Positions 29,032-38,245 are shown, numbered from the stretch's first letter. The stretch: 64,000 nucleotides of DNA from JBDGYW01 sp964518955 (GCA_964518955.1 CAZFHS010000010.1:1-64000), one strand, 5' to 3'. Translations and numbers: made by a program. Notes: generated by a model from the letters alone, not told the origin.

Positions 29032-29416
29032 CCCCACCACCAGACCCTTCGAGGTCGGCAACTGCCTTAGTCATCACACGGCGGACCTCTCGCGATTCGT
29101 CGTCGGCCATTTCTTGCCTGAACAGTTCGAGTAGCGGACGTGCGACTTCGTCTAGGTTGTCTAGAGCATTCGCTGCGTGGAGGCGGACGTACTCGTTCTC
29201 GTGTTCGAGCAACCCTCCCAGGGTTTGCAGCGCCGGATCCGCATTTCCGATGAGACAGAGCGATTCCGCTGCCGCAATACGCACATCGGGTGAATTGTCT
29301 TGAAGTCGTGCTAACAACGCCTCTCGCGCGCCAGCAGCATCACGACCCAGGGCCAAAACACCCACAGCGCCCCAGAACCGTAAGCCGCTGTCCTCGTGGG
29401 ATAGCAGATCTATCAG
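29012..29416 (-). CDS. HEAT-repeat C-terminal extension of the sulfatase, beyond an in-frame TAG
   Basis: 134 residues in the same frame as the upstream sulfatase, separated only by a TAG at 29417-29419. The coding sense continues at once after it (LIDLLSHEDSGLRFWGAVGV), so homology-like sequence spans the codon. It consists of HEAT-type helical repeats (NSPDVRIAAAESLCLIG, NEYVRLHAANALDNL). Many sulfatases of this type end in such a domain. There is no good start of its own near the TAG. Its end overlaps the symporter start. Translation requires readthrough or an internal start. Confidence 0.7.
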   Translation of the reverse strand: MIDLLSHEDSGLRFWGAVGVLALGRDAAGAREALLARLQDNSPDVRIAAAESLCLIGNADPALQTLGGLLEHENEYVRLHAANALDNLDEVARPLLELFRQEMADDESREVRRVMTKAVADLEGSGGGDESPPC

Positions 29417-30889
29417 CTATCCCAGCCTCTCAGGGTCACGGCTGTTTGCGATGTCAGCAGCCTCGAGGTAGGCGGCGAGGTCATATGTCTGGACGTCGTG
29501 AGCCATCTCATAGGGTGTGCTACTGTTTGACCTGGCCATCATCTCTGCCTCGGGCAGGAACCCCGCATCCCGAATGTCCATGACCCAGTTTCTCTCTGCC
29601 CGTCTCATTCGAAGCAGTACCTCTTCGTACTGGGCCTGTCCGGCGAGGTTCGAGACCTCATGAGGATCGGCCAACGTATCGTATAGCTCCTCTGTTGGCT
29701 TCTCTTCGAAGAAGTACCGCTCCGCTCCATGCAGCTGTCCCGCCTTGTGCAGTCTGTCCCACGACTGCGTGGCCGGCATGCGCCAGAGGTACTCCAGATG
29801 CTGGCCGTAAATCCTGTGGGGCATGTAGTTCCGTATGTACTTGAACCGACCATCACGGACGCCCCTCATCAGGTCATAGCGCTCGTCCATTCGTCCACGG
29901 AACAGGTAGACGTAATCGTTCGGCGCAGCATCCTGCGCGCCCAAGAACGCCCGACCCTGCATGTGTTCGGGGACCGGCACCCCCGCCAGGCTCAACACCG
30001 TTGGGGCAAAATCGACGTGACTCACCAGCCGGTCAGAACGCGAACCTGGCTCGCCAGGTGCCAGGTGTCTGTATTTCTCGGGAAAACGAACCATTAGAGG
30101 AATGTGTGTGCCGGAGTCATACAGAAAACGTTTGCTTCTCGGAAGCACCCCGGCATGGTCCGAGTAGTAGAACACGATGGTATCGTCAGCCAGCCCCTCT
30201 GCCTCGAGTTCCGCGAGCGCTTCACCGATCTGGCGATCCAGCTCCGTGATCCGATCGTAATATTGAGCCCAGTCGTGCCTGAGTTCCGGGGTATCGGGAT
30301 GGTATGGAGGGAGATCGACGAGCGCCGGATCGTGATGGGTGGTAGTACTCTCATGCAACGAGCTCTCGTGCGACACTCCGAAGTTCACGACGCTGAAGAA
30401 CGGCTGCGAAGGATCGCGGTTCCTCCACGTCGCCTGGCGACTCGAATCATCCCAAGCACCATCGGGTTTCCGTGTGTTGTAGTCTTCCTTGGCCCTGTTG
30501 GAGCAATAGTATCCGGCTTCGCGGAGATATTGAGTGAAGAACTTGAACTCCGAGGGAATGGAATTGTTGCTCCGCATGTGATGCGTCCCGAGGGAACAGG
30601 CATACATGCCCGTAATGAGAGTGCTTCGTGCAGGGGCGCAGACGGGCGCATTGGCGAACGCATTGTCGTAGACCATGCTCTCTTCTGCAAGCCCGTCCAG
30701 GTTTGGCGTATCGGCGTAACCGTCGCCGTAGCATCCTAGAAACGGGCCGTTGTCTTCACTGACCAACCAGAGGATGTTCGGTCGGTCCAGGTTTGTCTTC
30801 CGGGTTGATGTCGGGATTGGCAGAACCGTCGAGAGTGTTGCACCGCCGACAGCCTTGCAGAAGTTTCGCCGAGAAGTAGAGGTCTCCAT
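29417..30889 (-). CDS. Type I sulfatase (formylglycine-dependent), Tat-exported
   Basis: 490 residues before a TAG; with the HEAT tail 626 codons. A twin-arginine-like signal (SRRNFCKAVGG) precedes the alkaline-phosphatase fold. The active-site motif VCAPARSTLITG contains the cysteine that becomes formylglycine (CxPxR). Metal-site sequences VSEDNGPFLGCYG and FYYSDHAGVLPRSK are intact. It would remove sulfate from a polysaccharide in the periplasm. The start follows GAGGAACCGATA. It leads the mannan operon. The TAG may be decoded, since the organism carries a pyrrolysine system. Confidence 0.9.
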   Translation of the reverse strand: METSTSRRNFCKAVGGATLSTVLPIPTSTRKTNLDRPNILWLVSEDNGPFLGCYGDGYADTPNLDGLAEESMVYDNAFANAPVCAPARSTLITGMYACSLGTHHMRSNNSIPSEFKFFTQYLREAGYYCSNRAKEDYNTRKPDGAWDDSSRQATWRNRDPSQPFFSVVNFGVSHESSLHESTTTHHDPALVDLPPYHPDTPELRHDWAQYYDRITELDRQIGEALAELEAEGLADDTIVFYYSDHAGVLPRSKRFLYDSGTHIPLMVRFPEKYRHLAPGEPGSRSDRLVSHVDFAPTVLSLAGVPVPEHMQGRAFLGAQDAAPNDYVYLFRGRMDERYDLMRGVRDGRFKYIRNYMPHRIYGQHLEYLWRMPATQSWDRLHKAGQLHGAERYFFEEKPTEELYDTLADPHEVSNLAGQAQYEEVLLRMRRAERNWVMDIRDAGFLPEAEMMARSNSSTPYEMAHDVQTYDLAAYLEAADIANSRDPERLG

Positions 30890-31160
30890 TATCGGTTCCT
30901 CGACATGTGCCGTAGAGGGTAGAGACGAATGGACGCACGTAACATCTGAGCGCAGCGTCTAACGTACTGTCCGAATCGCCTTCGTGAAAGCCACGGTCGA
31001 CTCGCTGCCGGAATGCAGCCCGGCTCAGGCGATCAAGTAGACAGGTCGAGCCCTGCAGTGCGAACTTTCAAACAGGAGACTTCAATTCGCGTTCTTATGG
31101 AACAGGTGCTGTGCAAGGGCAGTGCGTCGGGTTCATAGTCCCGTTAGCGTAGAGAAGAGC

Positions 31161-31613
31161 ATGACTACAAAAGCCGCTGTAGAAGACTTCGTCAGTCAAC
31201 GAACGTTGGCGCTCGTCGGTGCGTCCGCCGGAGGTAAAAAGTTTGGCAACGCTGCCCTGAGTGATCTTAGGGCGAAGGGATACCAAGTGTTTCCGGTACA
31301 TCCCACGGCCGAAACCATCGATGGTCAGCGCTGCTACGGAAGCCTGGCGGAGCTACCTGAGCCGGTGGGTGGCCTGCTGATTGTGGTACCTCCACAGCAA
31401 ACGGAAAAGGTCGTCCGTGACGCGGCGGAAGCCGGAATAACGAGAGTCTGGATGCAGCAGGGAGCGGAGTCCGAAGCCGCGATACGGTACTGCGAAGAAC
31501 AGGGCCTAGGTGCCGTGCACGGCGAGTGCATATTCATGTTCGCCGAGCCTGTTACAGGTGGCCATCGGCTACATCGCTGGGTTTGGAAGTTGCTAGGCAA
31601 GCTCCCGAGGTAG
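31161..31613 (+). CDS. CoA-binding-domain protein (YccU-like)
   Basis: 150 residues. A single Rossmann-like CoA-binding domain with TLALVGASAGGKKFGN, a Pro-containing VFPVHPTAETIDG strand and the C-terminal ITRVWMQQGAESEAAI and GECIFMF parts. Single-domain members bind CoA or nucleotides but have no firmly assigned reaction. Start ATG 31161 follows AGAGAAGAGC. Stop is TAG. Divergent from the mannan operon. Confidence 0.88.
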   Translation: MTTKAAVEDFVSQRTLALVGASAGGKKFGNAALSDLRAKGYQVFPVHPTAETIDGQRCYGSLAELPEPVGGLLIVVPPQQTEKVVRDAAEAGITRVWMQQGAESEAAIRYCEEQGLGAVHGECIFMFAEPVTGGHRLHRWVWKLLGKLPR

Positions 31614-31654
31614 TTTGTACTGCTTATTGAAGGCAGCGAAGGTGGACTGACCCT

Positions 31655-31777
31655 TGACGTCTCATCTGCCGCCTCGACGTCCGGGCTCTTGAGGCGAGCT
31701 CGGTACATTAGCTGTACCTGACTGATGTGAGGGATGCTGTACTCGGCCAGGAGAGCATCGATCTCGATCCGAGCGCG
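31655..31777 (-). pseudogene. Remnant of a NUDIX hydrolase gene
   Basis: A minus-strand frame reads RIEIDALLAEYSIPHISQVQ and then LMYRARLKSPDVEAADETS, which closely resembles the second half of a NUDIX domain. Flanking sequence in this frame is not NUDIX-like on either side; the NUDIX box itself and the C-terminus are missing. It lies in the 285-base gap between the CoA-binding and peptidase genes. Recognised by eye from family memory. Confidence 0.45.
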
Positions 31778-31898
31778 TGATCTGGGATTACGAGACCGAG
31801 AGGGAGTGAGTCGAGTACAGTGAGGGGCAAGTATGCAAACGGCGACTGCAATTGCAGCCGCCGCTTTGCGTTGCACCTGTGTGTCTTCTAGGCTCTGC

Positions 31899-33128
31899 TC
31901 AGTTCTCCACCATGAACCGTTCGAACCAGTTGCGCAGTAAGAGCTGGACGCGGATGAAGTTGGTAGGCGGCCGCGATCGGCTGTGCCAGCCATCGGTCAG
32001 CCGCACCATCGCTGTGGGGACTTTGCGGATCTTGAGCGCACGGTAGAACTGTTCGGTCTGTTCCATCGGCGTGCGCAGGTCGCGCTCTCCGGTCATGAGC
32101 ATCGTCGGGGTCGTCACGTTGCCGACGTACATCAACGGCGAGCGGCGCAGATGCTCGCTGGGGTCCTCCCACGGCATGTTCGCGAAGTTGTAGTACCAGG
32201 AGGAACCGTCGGTGGTGCCGACGAAGCTTATCCAGTTGATCACCGGCGCTTTTGAGACCGCCGCCGTGAAGCGATCGGTGTGGCCCACGATCCACGCCGT
32301 AAGCACACCGCCGCCGCTGCCGCCGTAGACGAAGAGGTTGCGCTCGTCGATGTAGCCACGCGAGATCACCTCGTCGACGCCAGCCATCAGGTCGTCGTAG
32401 TCCTTGTCGGGGTACGCGTTCTTGATAGCGTTGCCGAACTCACTGCCGTACCCCGAGCTGCCGCGCGGGTTGGTGTACAGCACCACGTAACCGTTGGCAG
32501 CATGGTCCTGGTTCTTGAAGTCGAATCCGAAGCTGTACATCGAGTGCGGGCCGCCGTGAATTCGCAGGATCAGCGGATACTTCTGCGAGGGGTCGAAGTC
32601 GGGAGGCTTGACGATCCAACCGTGGATCTGCCAATCGTCTACCGACTCGTACCAGATCTCCTCAACCTCGCCCAATTTGACCTCCTCGAGGTGAGTCTGG
32701 TTCGTCACGAGGAGGGTCTGCATGCTCGACGGCGACCGAACGTTGAAGGAAACCAAGTTCCTCGGTACGTGCGGACTGGTCATCGTGGCGACGACCGCTC
32801 CGTTACGACCGATATCGCCAATGCTCAGCAAGTAGTTGCCCTCGGTCACCGGACTGGGGTCACCGTCCAGCGGTGCAAACCAGAGGTGCGAGGTACCCCT
32901 CATGGACGCCGAGTAGTAAATGCCGCTGCCGTCGTGGGCCCATCTCAGACTGCCGGGGGACCGGCCCATCTCGTTTGCGAGGAGGCGAGGGTTGGAACCG
33001 TCGGAGTTCATGACGTAGAGGCCAGACTCGACGTAAGTGTCGGTGCTCCAGTCAGTACCGGTGTAGGCGATCAAGTTGCCGTCCGGAGATGGTACCGGGC
33101 TGCCATCCGAGCCGCGGCGGGTGGTGAG
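31899..33128 (-). CDS. S9 prolyl-oligopeptidase-family peptidase, catalytic part (after in-frame TAG)
   Basis: Continues in the same frame directly after the TAG at 33129-33131. The first residues LTTRRGSDGSPVPSPDG and NLIAYTGTDW complete a propeller blade, so the coding sense runs on without a gap. Then comes the alpha/beta-hydrolase domain with the nucleophile elbow YGGSGGGVLTAW, the acid in TGERDLRTPMEQ and the histidine in LTDGWHSRSRPPTN. The full gene (31899-33926) would be 676 codons, a normal dipeptidyl/acylaminoacyl peptidase length. There is no ribosome site at the only nearby alternative start (TTG 33074). Confidence 0.85.
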   Translation of the reverse strand, partial: LTTRRGSDGSPVPSPDGNLIAYTGTDWSTDTYVESGLYVMNSDGSNPRLLANEMGRSPGSLRWAHDGSGIYYSASMRGTSHLWFAPLDGDPSPVTEGNYLLSIGDIGRNGAVVATMTSPHVPRNLVSFNVRSPSSMQTLLVTNQTHLEEVKLGEVEEIWYESVDDWQIHGWIVKPPDFDPSQKYPLILRIHGGPHSMYSFGFDFKNQDHAANGYVVLYTNPRGSSGYGSEFGNAIKNAYPDKDYDDLMAGVDEVISRGYIDERNLFVYGGSGGGVLTAWIVGHTDRFTAAVSKAPVINWISFVGTTDGSSWYYNFANMPWEDPSEHLRRSPLMYVGNVTTPTMLMTGERDLRTPMEQTEQFYRALKIRKVPTAMVRLTDGWHSRSRPPTNFIRVQLLLRNWFERFMVEN

Positions 33129-33926
33129 CTAAGTTACCGCACCCGACGCAACGTCCACAGAGTAGATCTCCGACTCCCTCCAGACGTGCTCGGCGTCTTC
33201 AACCCGATTTGACGAAAAGACCATCGACCGGCCGTCGGGCATCCAACGGAAGGAGCCATGGTTCCAATCACCACTAGTGACCTGGCGTGGCGCGCCGCCG
33301 GTGGCAGGCACTACGAAAACATGGCGATACCCCAGCGGGCTCCAGCCGCTGCCGTCGCGGCGATAGTTGAGACGCTCTTCTATGCGTGGGGGCGCTGTCC
33401 AGTCGGCGCCGTCGGGACGATCAGGCATGTCGATACGCCATTCGGGGCCCAGCGACTCGGGCACCAGCATCTGGAACGCAATCGATTCACCATCGGGAGC
33501 CCACCTGATTCCGGAGGGCGAGCCCTCCGCCAGACGTGTGACCTGACTAGAGGCCCCCTCGGCATCCATCCAGCGCACGAATATCTGATTGCCCCGAGGC
33601 TCGCCACGTGCCGTGTAGCCAAGACGAGTTCCGTCGGGCGACCAACTTGGCGATGAGCCCTCGACCAGAAAACGGTTCTTGCTGCCGTCGGCGTTCATGA
33701 TCCACAGGGCCGAATCCCAGCCGTCGTCCATGGGGTTTATGAACCTGCGTTGATATACGATCTGGGTGCCGTCCGGCGATAACTGCGGGCTCGATACGTC
33801 TTCCCACGACAAGTAGCGATCGAGTGTGAGGCGCCCGTCTCCATTTTGCGCGAATGCCGGGGAGCTTACGGCCACGGCCAGCAACAAGAGAGTAGACGAG
33901 AACGCAAACCGCATGCGGAAACTCAT
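33129..33926 (-). CDS. S9 prolyl-oligopeptidase-family peptidase, propeller part (before in-frame TAG)
   Basis: 265 residues from ATG 33926, which follows GGAGG; the open frame upstream overlaps the antiporter gene and is not coding. A signal peptide ends near AFAQ. The mature part is a PD40-type propeller (SSPQLSPDGTQIVYQRR, APDGESIAFQML). It ends with SVDVASGAVT and a TAG at codon 266, in the middle of a blade. A glutamine (CAG) is common at this point in such repeats, so CAG-to-TAG is a simple origin. As terminated here it has no catalytic domain. Confidence 0.85.
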   Translation of the reverse strand: MSFRMRFAFSSTLLLLAVAVSSPAFAQNGDGRLTLDRYLSWEDVSSPQLSPDGTQIVYQRRFINPMDDGWDSALWIMNADGSKNRFLVEGSSPSWSPDGTRLGYTARGEPRGNQIFVRWMDAEGASSQVTRLAEGSPSGIRWAPDGESIAFQMLVPESLGPEWRIDMPDRPDGADWTAPPRIEERLNYRRDGSGWSPLGYRHVFVVPATGGAPRQVTSGDWNHGSFRWMPDGRSMVFSSNRVEDAEHVWRESEIYSVDVASGAVT

Positions 33927-34006
33927 GACTGCCTCCAAATATTTGTGACGATTGGATACGAGGAGTCTACGTGGCGGGACGAGTCGAGTAAACAGTCCCT
34001 CCGTGC

Positions 34007-35692
34007 TCACTCCTCTTGCAGCGGGCGATAGAATTCGCGTCGCACTTCGTCCGCGAACCGCTCGATCTGTTGGTCGGGCACCTTCAAGTGCAGCAGGGCC
34101 TGGCGTGTCACCTCGAGCCCTGCTTCCATCTGCGGCAACACTACTTCGTGCACACCGAGTTCGTGCAGATCCTCCACCTGCTCGTTGGTCTCGGCGCGAG
34201 CAACGATGTGAAGGTCCGGGCGTAGCTGCCGAGCATGGCGTGCGGTAGCGAGCGTGACCACCGGTGAAGGAGTGGTGATCAACAGCACGCATGCCCGGCT
34301 CAAACCCGCCGCGTCCAAGACAAGCGGATGGCTAGCGTCACCGTAAATGGCGGCAAGCCCCGTTTCGCGGCAGGTCTCCAGACGATGTTGGTCGAGTTCT
34401 ATTACCACGAACGGCAGGCCCAACCGCCGCAGCACACCTGCTACCGTGCGACCCATGTGCCCTGCTCCCGCCACTACAACGTGGTCGTGAAGCTCCTCGT
34501 GGGCGATGTTGATCGTCAACACCGGCTCTTCCTGGCGGCGGCTTTTAAGGAAACTGTAGATAGGCGCCGTGGCCCGGGACACGAATGGCGTCAGGAACAT
34601 CGTGACCAGCGTGACGGACAAGATCACTGCATAGAGATCTGTTCCGATGCTTCCGGTGCCCACGCCTACCCTGCCGATGACGAAAGCGAATTCACCTGCC
34701 TGGAACATCGTCAGGCCCAACGCCAGGGGCACGACGTTGCGGTAGCCGAAGGCCCAGCCTACCCCAGAACAGACCAAGCCCTTGGTCAGAGATACCGCAA
34801 CAGCCAAGCCGAGCACTAGGAGCAGGTTTTCCTGAACGAAGCGCGGTTCCAGTAGCATGCCCACGGACGCGAAGAACAACAATCCGAAAATGTCCCGCAG
34901 GGGGATGATGTCGCTCAGAGCTTGATGGGCATGGTCCGATTCGGAAAGTACAATCCCTGCCACAAAGGCACCGAACGCAAAGCTCAAGCCTACCTCGTAG
35001 GTGACGTAGCCGATGCCTAATCCCAATCCTGCGACCGTCAGCAAGAAGAGCTCGCGCGAATTCCAGCGGGCGACCCGGCGAATCAGCCAGGGGATCACCT
35101 GTGTGCCAACCACTATCATCAGTGCCAGGAAGGCGGCCGAACGGACGATAGCCCACCCCAGGTCTGGTAACCCCGACCTCAATTCGGTCAGCTTGGGAAG
35201 CAGGATCAGCAAGGGAACTACGGCCAAATCCTGTACCAGCAGCATGCCGATCATCACCCGACTGGAGAGTGTGCCCAGCCTGCCCTGACTTTGCAGCGTC
35301 TTCAGGATGACCATGGTACTCGATAGGGAGACGCAGCCTCCGAACCAGACGGCGTCGGTCCAGGGCCAGCCCAGCGCCAGGCCGGCGCCAGCCGCAATGA
35401 CTACAGTCAGCAGAATCTGGATGGACGTGCCCAGCAAGGCCACGTTGCGCACCGGGCGCAGCTCTTTGAGAGAGAACTCGATGCCCAAGGCGAACAGAAG
35501 CAAGGCGACACCGATCTCCGCTAGAAGTTCGATGTCGTGCGGATCGGAGATGAGGACTCCGCCGGTCACCGGCCCAAGAACGATGCCGGCGGCGATGTAC
35601 CCCAGAATGAGCGGCTGCTTGAGGCGCTGGGCGACAACACCGCCCAGGAAGCCTGCGCTAACGATGATCGCTATGTCTGCGGCTATTCCCAC
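34007..35692 (-). CDS. Kef-type cation:proton antiporter with TrkA-N domain
   Basis: 561 residues: about 12 transmembrane helices of the CPA2 type (residues 1-390) with FALGIEFSLKELRPVRN and VLSESDHAHQAL, then a cytoplasmic Rossmann TrkA-N domain (HDHVVVAGAGHMGRTVAGVL) that senses nucleotides. There is no separate TrkA-C domain of full size. It exports K+ or Na+ against protons. Start is GTG. It lies 18 bases after the DUF368 gene and 80 bases before the S9 gene, all on the minus strand. Confidence 0.9.
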   Translation of the reverse strand: MGIAADIAIIVSAGFLGGVVAQRLKQPLILGYIAAGIVLGPVTGGVLISDPHDIELLAEIGVALLLFALGIEFSLKELRPVRNVALLGTSIQILLTVVIAAGAGLALGWPWTDAVWFGGCVSLSSTMVILKTLQSQGRLGTLSSRVMIGMLLVQDLAVVPLLILLPKLTELRSGLPDLGWAIVRSAAFLALMIVVGTQVIPWLIRRVARWNSRELFLLTVAGLGLGIGYVTYEVGLSFAFGAFVAGIVLSESDHAHQALSDIIPLRDIFGLLFFASVGMLLEPRFVQENLLLVLGLAVAVSLTKGLVCSGVGWAFGYRNVVPLALGLTMFQAGEFAFVIGRVGVGTGSIGTDLYAVILSVTLVTMFLTPFVSRATAPIYSFLKSRRQEEPVLTINIAHEELHDHVVVAGAGHMGRTVAGVLRRLGLPFVVIELDQHRLETCRETGLAAIYGDASHPLVLDAAGLSRACVLLITTPSPVVTLATARHARQLRPDLHIVARAETNEQVEDLHELGVHEVVLPQMEAGLEVTRQALLHLKVPDQQIERFADEVRREFYRPLQEE

Positions 35693-35710
35693 GTTGGGCC
35701 CCGTACTGGG

Positions 35711-36721
35711 TTATGTGCCAACACCTGATTGGTCCCCGTCGGAGATCCTCCCGATTCGGTCGACCAATGTGGTTACACCAAAACCGACCAGTATGAATGC
35801 CAAAGCGGCACCTACCTGCGTGCCAGAAGGGCTGAACGGACGGGTGGGCCAATCTTCGATGTCGATTTCCGCGATCATTGCGCTATCGAGCAGCTGGCCA
35901 CGGTGGATATCGCCGGGTACCGGCTCCACCGGGGCTTGGAACGGCCACAGCCCGACGACTGCCCCGAGTAGCAGGCCGATGAGTACACCCAGGGTGAGTT
36001 TTTCGAATCGCTTCAACGCGGCACGCAAGAGGTTGCTTACCACTGCCACCCCGACCACTACCCCGAGGCCGACCGGCAGAACCACAGCGACTGCCGTCTG
36101 CATCACGACTGCGCCGTCGCCCGCCGAGAGCCCCACCCGGAAGGCGTCGATTCCGGAGAGTATCGGTACGTAGGCACCGATCACCAGAAGCAGGTACCCG
36201 CCGCTCACACCGGGGAGGATCATTGCAGCTGCACCGGCGAGTCCGGCTACGAAAAAGAGGACGAATCCGCCTTCGCTGGCAGCCGTGCTGGCACCTTGTG
36301 CCTGGGCGAGGGCCAACGCCGCCATTCCGATAAACCCGCACAGCGTCCCGACGATCACCGGCCGGTCGAACGAACGCGTCATTTTCCACACCACGGGCAG
36401 TCCGCCCAGGGTCAGACCGATGAACAGGCTGTACATGATCCAGCGGTGCTCGACAACGAGGTCCTTAACCGTCCCTGCCAACAGCAGGATGGCAAGCATT
36501 GCCGAGAGAACTACGACGCCGAGCAGGGTGACAGGGGTCAACGCAAGGCGCAACCTTGTGACCCGTGCAACCGCATCGATGAAGCGCGGGTATATCCCAA
36601 CCGCCAGCAGCATCGTGCCGCCTGAGATGCCGGGAACCAGGTTGGCGAGTCCCATGAGCACGCCGCCGACCGCGGAGCGCAAAATCAGGGGCATGGAAAT
36701 CTGTTCTTCGCGCGCGTTCAC
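35711..36721 (-). CDS. DUF368 membrane protein, probable undecaprenyl-phosphate translocase
   Basis: 336 residues, about eight to ten helices, with the family repeats GLANLVPGISGGTMLL and MILPGVSGGYLLLVIG. DUF368 proteins (PopT) recycle undecaprenyl phosphate across the inner membrane (established for some members). Start GTG 36721 follows GAGGG. Directly upstream of the antiporter gene. Confidence 0.88.
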   Translation of the reverse strand: MNAREEQISMPLILRSAVGGVLMGLANLVPGISGGTMLLAVGIYPRFIDAVARVTRLRLALTPVTLLGVVVLSAMLAILLLAGTVKDLVVEHRWIMYSLFIGLTLGGLPVVWKMTRSFDRPVIVGTLCGFIGMAALALAQAQGASTAASEGGFVLFFVAGLAGAAAMILPGVSGGYLLLVIGAYVPILSGIDAFRVGLSAGDGAVVMQTAVAVVLPVGLGVVVGVAVVSNLLRAALKRFEKLTLGVLIGLLLGAVVGLWPFQAPVEPVPGDIHRGQLLDSAMIAEIDIEDWPTRPFSPSGTQVGAALAFILVGFGVTTLVDRIGRISDGDQSGVGT

Positions 36722-36830
36722 ACCGATCCCTCAGGTTGTGGTTTGTGGCATCTTGTCCGATTTGCGTGCCGCACGCAAGTCACCCCGATAACAACGGCCA
36801 TAGATGTTTCGTACGCCCCCGCTCGTTCCT

Positions 36831-38150
36831 CTAACGCCCATCGCCGCACATCACCTGTATCGAAGCGGCGGCGATGATCTCGAGGGCCGTCTGGAATCGA
36901 TCGGCGCTGACGTTCTCCATCTTGTCGTGCGGATGGTGATACCACGGTTCCAAATCGATCGTTTCGAGTTCGCGCCAAATGAAATTGGCGCCCGCAATGC
37001 CGGAGTCCGCAAATGCCACGTGATCGCTCGCACCCCGCTGATAGGGGGCGTTCAGCAGGTCGGCGTAACCGAGAGTGTCTGCTGCGGCAATGGCGGCCTG
37101 GGCAACCAGGTTCTCACCGTCGAGCGTGTTTACGAACAGTGTGGTTTGATCCGGTCCGGCGGTGGCGAGCATGTCCATGTTGAAGTTGGCGATTACCCGC
37201 TCCTGCTCCTCGTCTGACAACTGGGCAACGTAGTGGCGCGATCCCACCAGGCCCCCTTCCTCTCCGCCGCACGCCAAGAATCGGACATCGACCCCCAGCG
37301 GAACGTTGGCAAAGAGACGGGCAAGCTCCAAAACGCCCGCGGTCCCTGACGCGTTGTCGTTGGCTCCGGGGGACATTGGAACACTGTCGTAGTACCCCGA
37401 GAAGACCACGATGGAGTGCGATTCGGCAGTATTGTCCGCCTGAGCTTTGGTTGCGATGACATTTTGCGAAGTCTCGTAGCGATTTACCTGGAAGTTGACG
37501 GTTACTTCGCCCGCACCGCGCAGCACCTCGCCCGCCTCGGCATTCATGGTTGCGAAGGGTATGTCGGCCTGAGCAACGCGCACTCTGTAGTTTTTCCAGT
37601 CCGTGTTGTGAAACAACACGGCAACTGCGCCGGCTTCGGTGGCTCGGTTGATGACGTCCGCCGGTTCTTCATCGCTGCGAGTGACCAGCGCAATCTGCCC
37701 GCTGACCTCGGCGGCAAATGCCCCCGCCTCCCCGTGGCCGCTGTAGATCACTTGTGCGGAGATGCCGCCTTCGGGTGTCAGCAACGGATAGTCGACAGTC
37801 GAGACATCTCGCAGGCCGCCGACCCGAACGTTCAGCACCCGTGGCTGGGGAGACTCCACGGTGAGGTATGCGTGCACAGTCGGTCGAGGAAATTCCTGAA
37901 TCTCGACGTCGTAGCCATAACCTTCCAGCTCCGCGGCTATGTAGTCTGCTGCTTCCCGCTCTTCCGGAGTGGACACCACCCGCGGGCCGATCTCTTCGCT
38001 CAGATAAGCTGTGTGAGCCATGGCGAGTTCGATGTCGAGTTGATCCACCAAGCTCAGGTCGCAAGCTGGAGGGGGAGCCGCGCAGGAACTCGAGATGATT
38101 GCTAGCACCGCCACCAATCCGGAGGTGCAAATGTGCCTTTTGATGCTCAT
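36831..38150 (-). CDS. M28-family metallopeptidase lipoprotein with PA domain
   Basis: 439 residues from ATG 38150, after GAGGAG; the frame extends upstream without signal-like sequence. Lipobox SSSC. A PA insert domain precedes the M28 core. Zinc ligands appear in SPGANDNASGTAGVLELAR, the general base in ACGGEEGGLVGSRHYV, then NFNMDMLA and the late histidine in EPWYHHPHDKMEN. Likely an aminopeptidase of the periplasm or outer membrane. Stop is TAG. Confidence 0.9.
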   Translation of the reverse strand: MSIKRHICTSGLVAVLAIISSSCAAPPPACDLSLVDQLDIELAMAHTAYLSEEIGPRVVSTPEEREAADYIAAELEGYGYDVEIQEFPRPTVHAYLTVESPQPRVLNVRVGGLRDVSTVDYPLLTPEGGISAQVIYSGHGEAGAFAAEVSGQIALVTRSDEEPADVINRATEAGAVAVLFHNTDWKNYRVRVAQADIPFATMNAEAGEVLRGAGEVTVNFQVNRYETSQNVIATKAQADNTAESHSIVVFSGYYDSVPMSPGANDNASGTAGVLELARLFANVPLGVDVRFLACGGEEGGLVGSRHYVAQLSDEEQERVIANFNMDMLATAGPDQTTLFVNTLDGENLVAQAAIAAADTLGYADLLNAPYQRGASDHVAFADSGIAGANFIWRELETIDLEPWYHHPHDKMENVSADRFQTALEIIAAASIQVMCGDGR

Positions 38151-38245
38151 GACTACTCCTCGTTCCTCATATGCCTTGCGATTGGATTCGTGCGACCGTA
38201 TGGTAGCGTGACTTGAATGCGCAGCTTCATGCTCGTGGCCGAGAG

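Noticed and set aside
33132..34292. Upstream extension of the S9 peptidase frame to 34292
   Set aside because: It overlaps the antiporter C-terminus, is rich in Arg and Pro as in non-coding frames, and the ATG at 33926 has GGAGG and a signal peptide.
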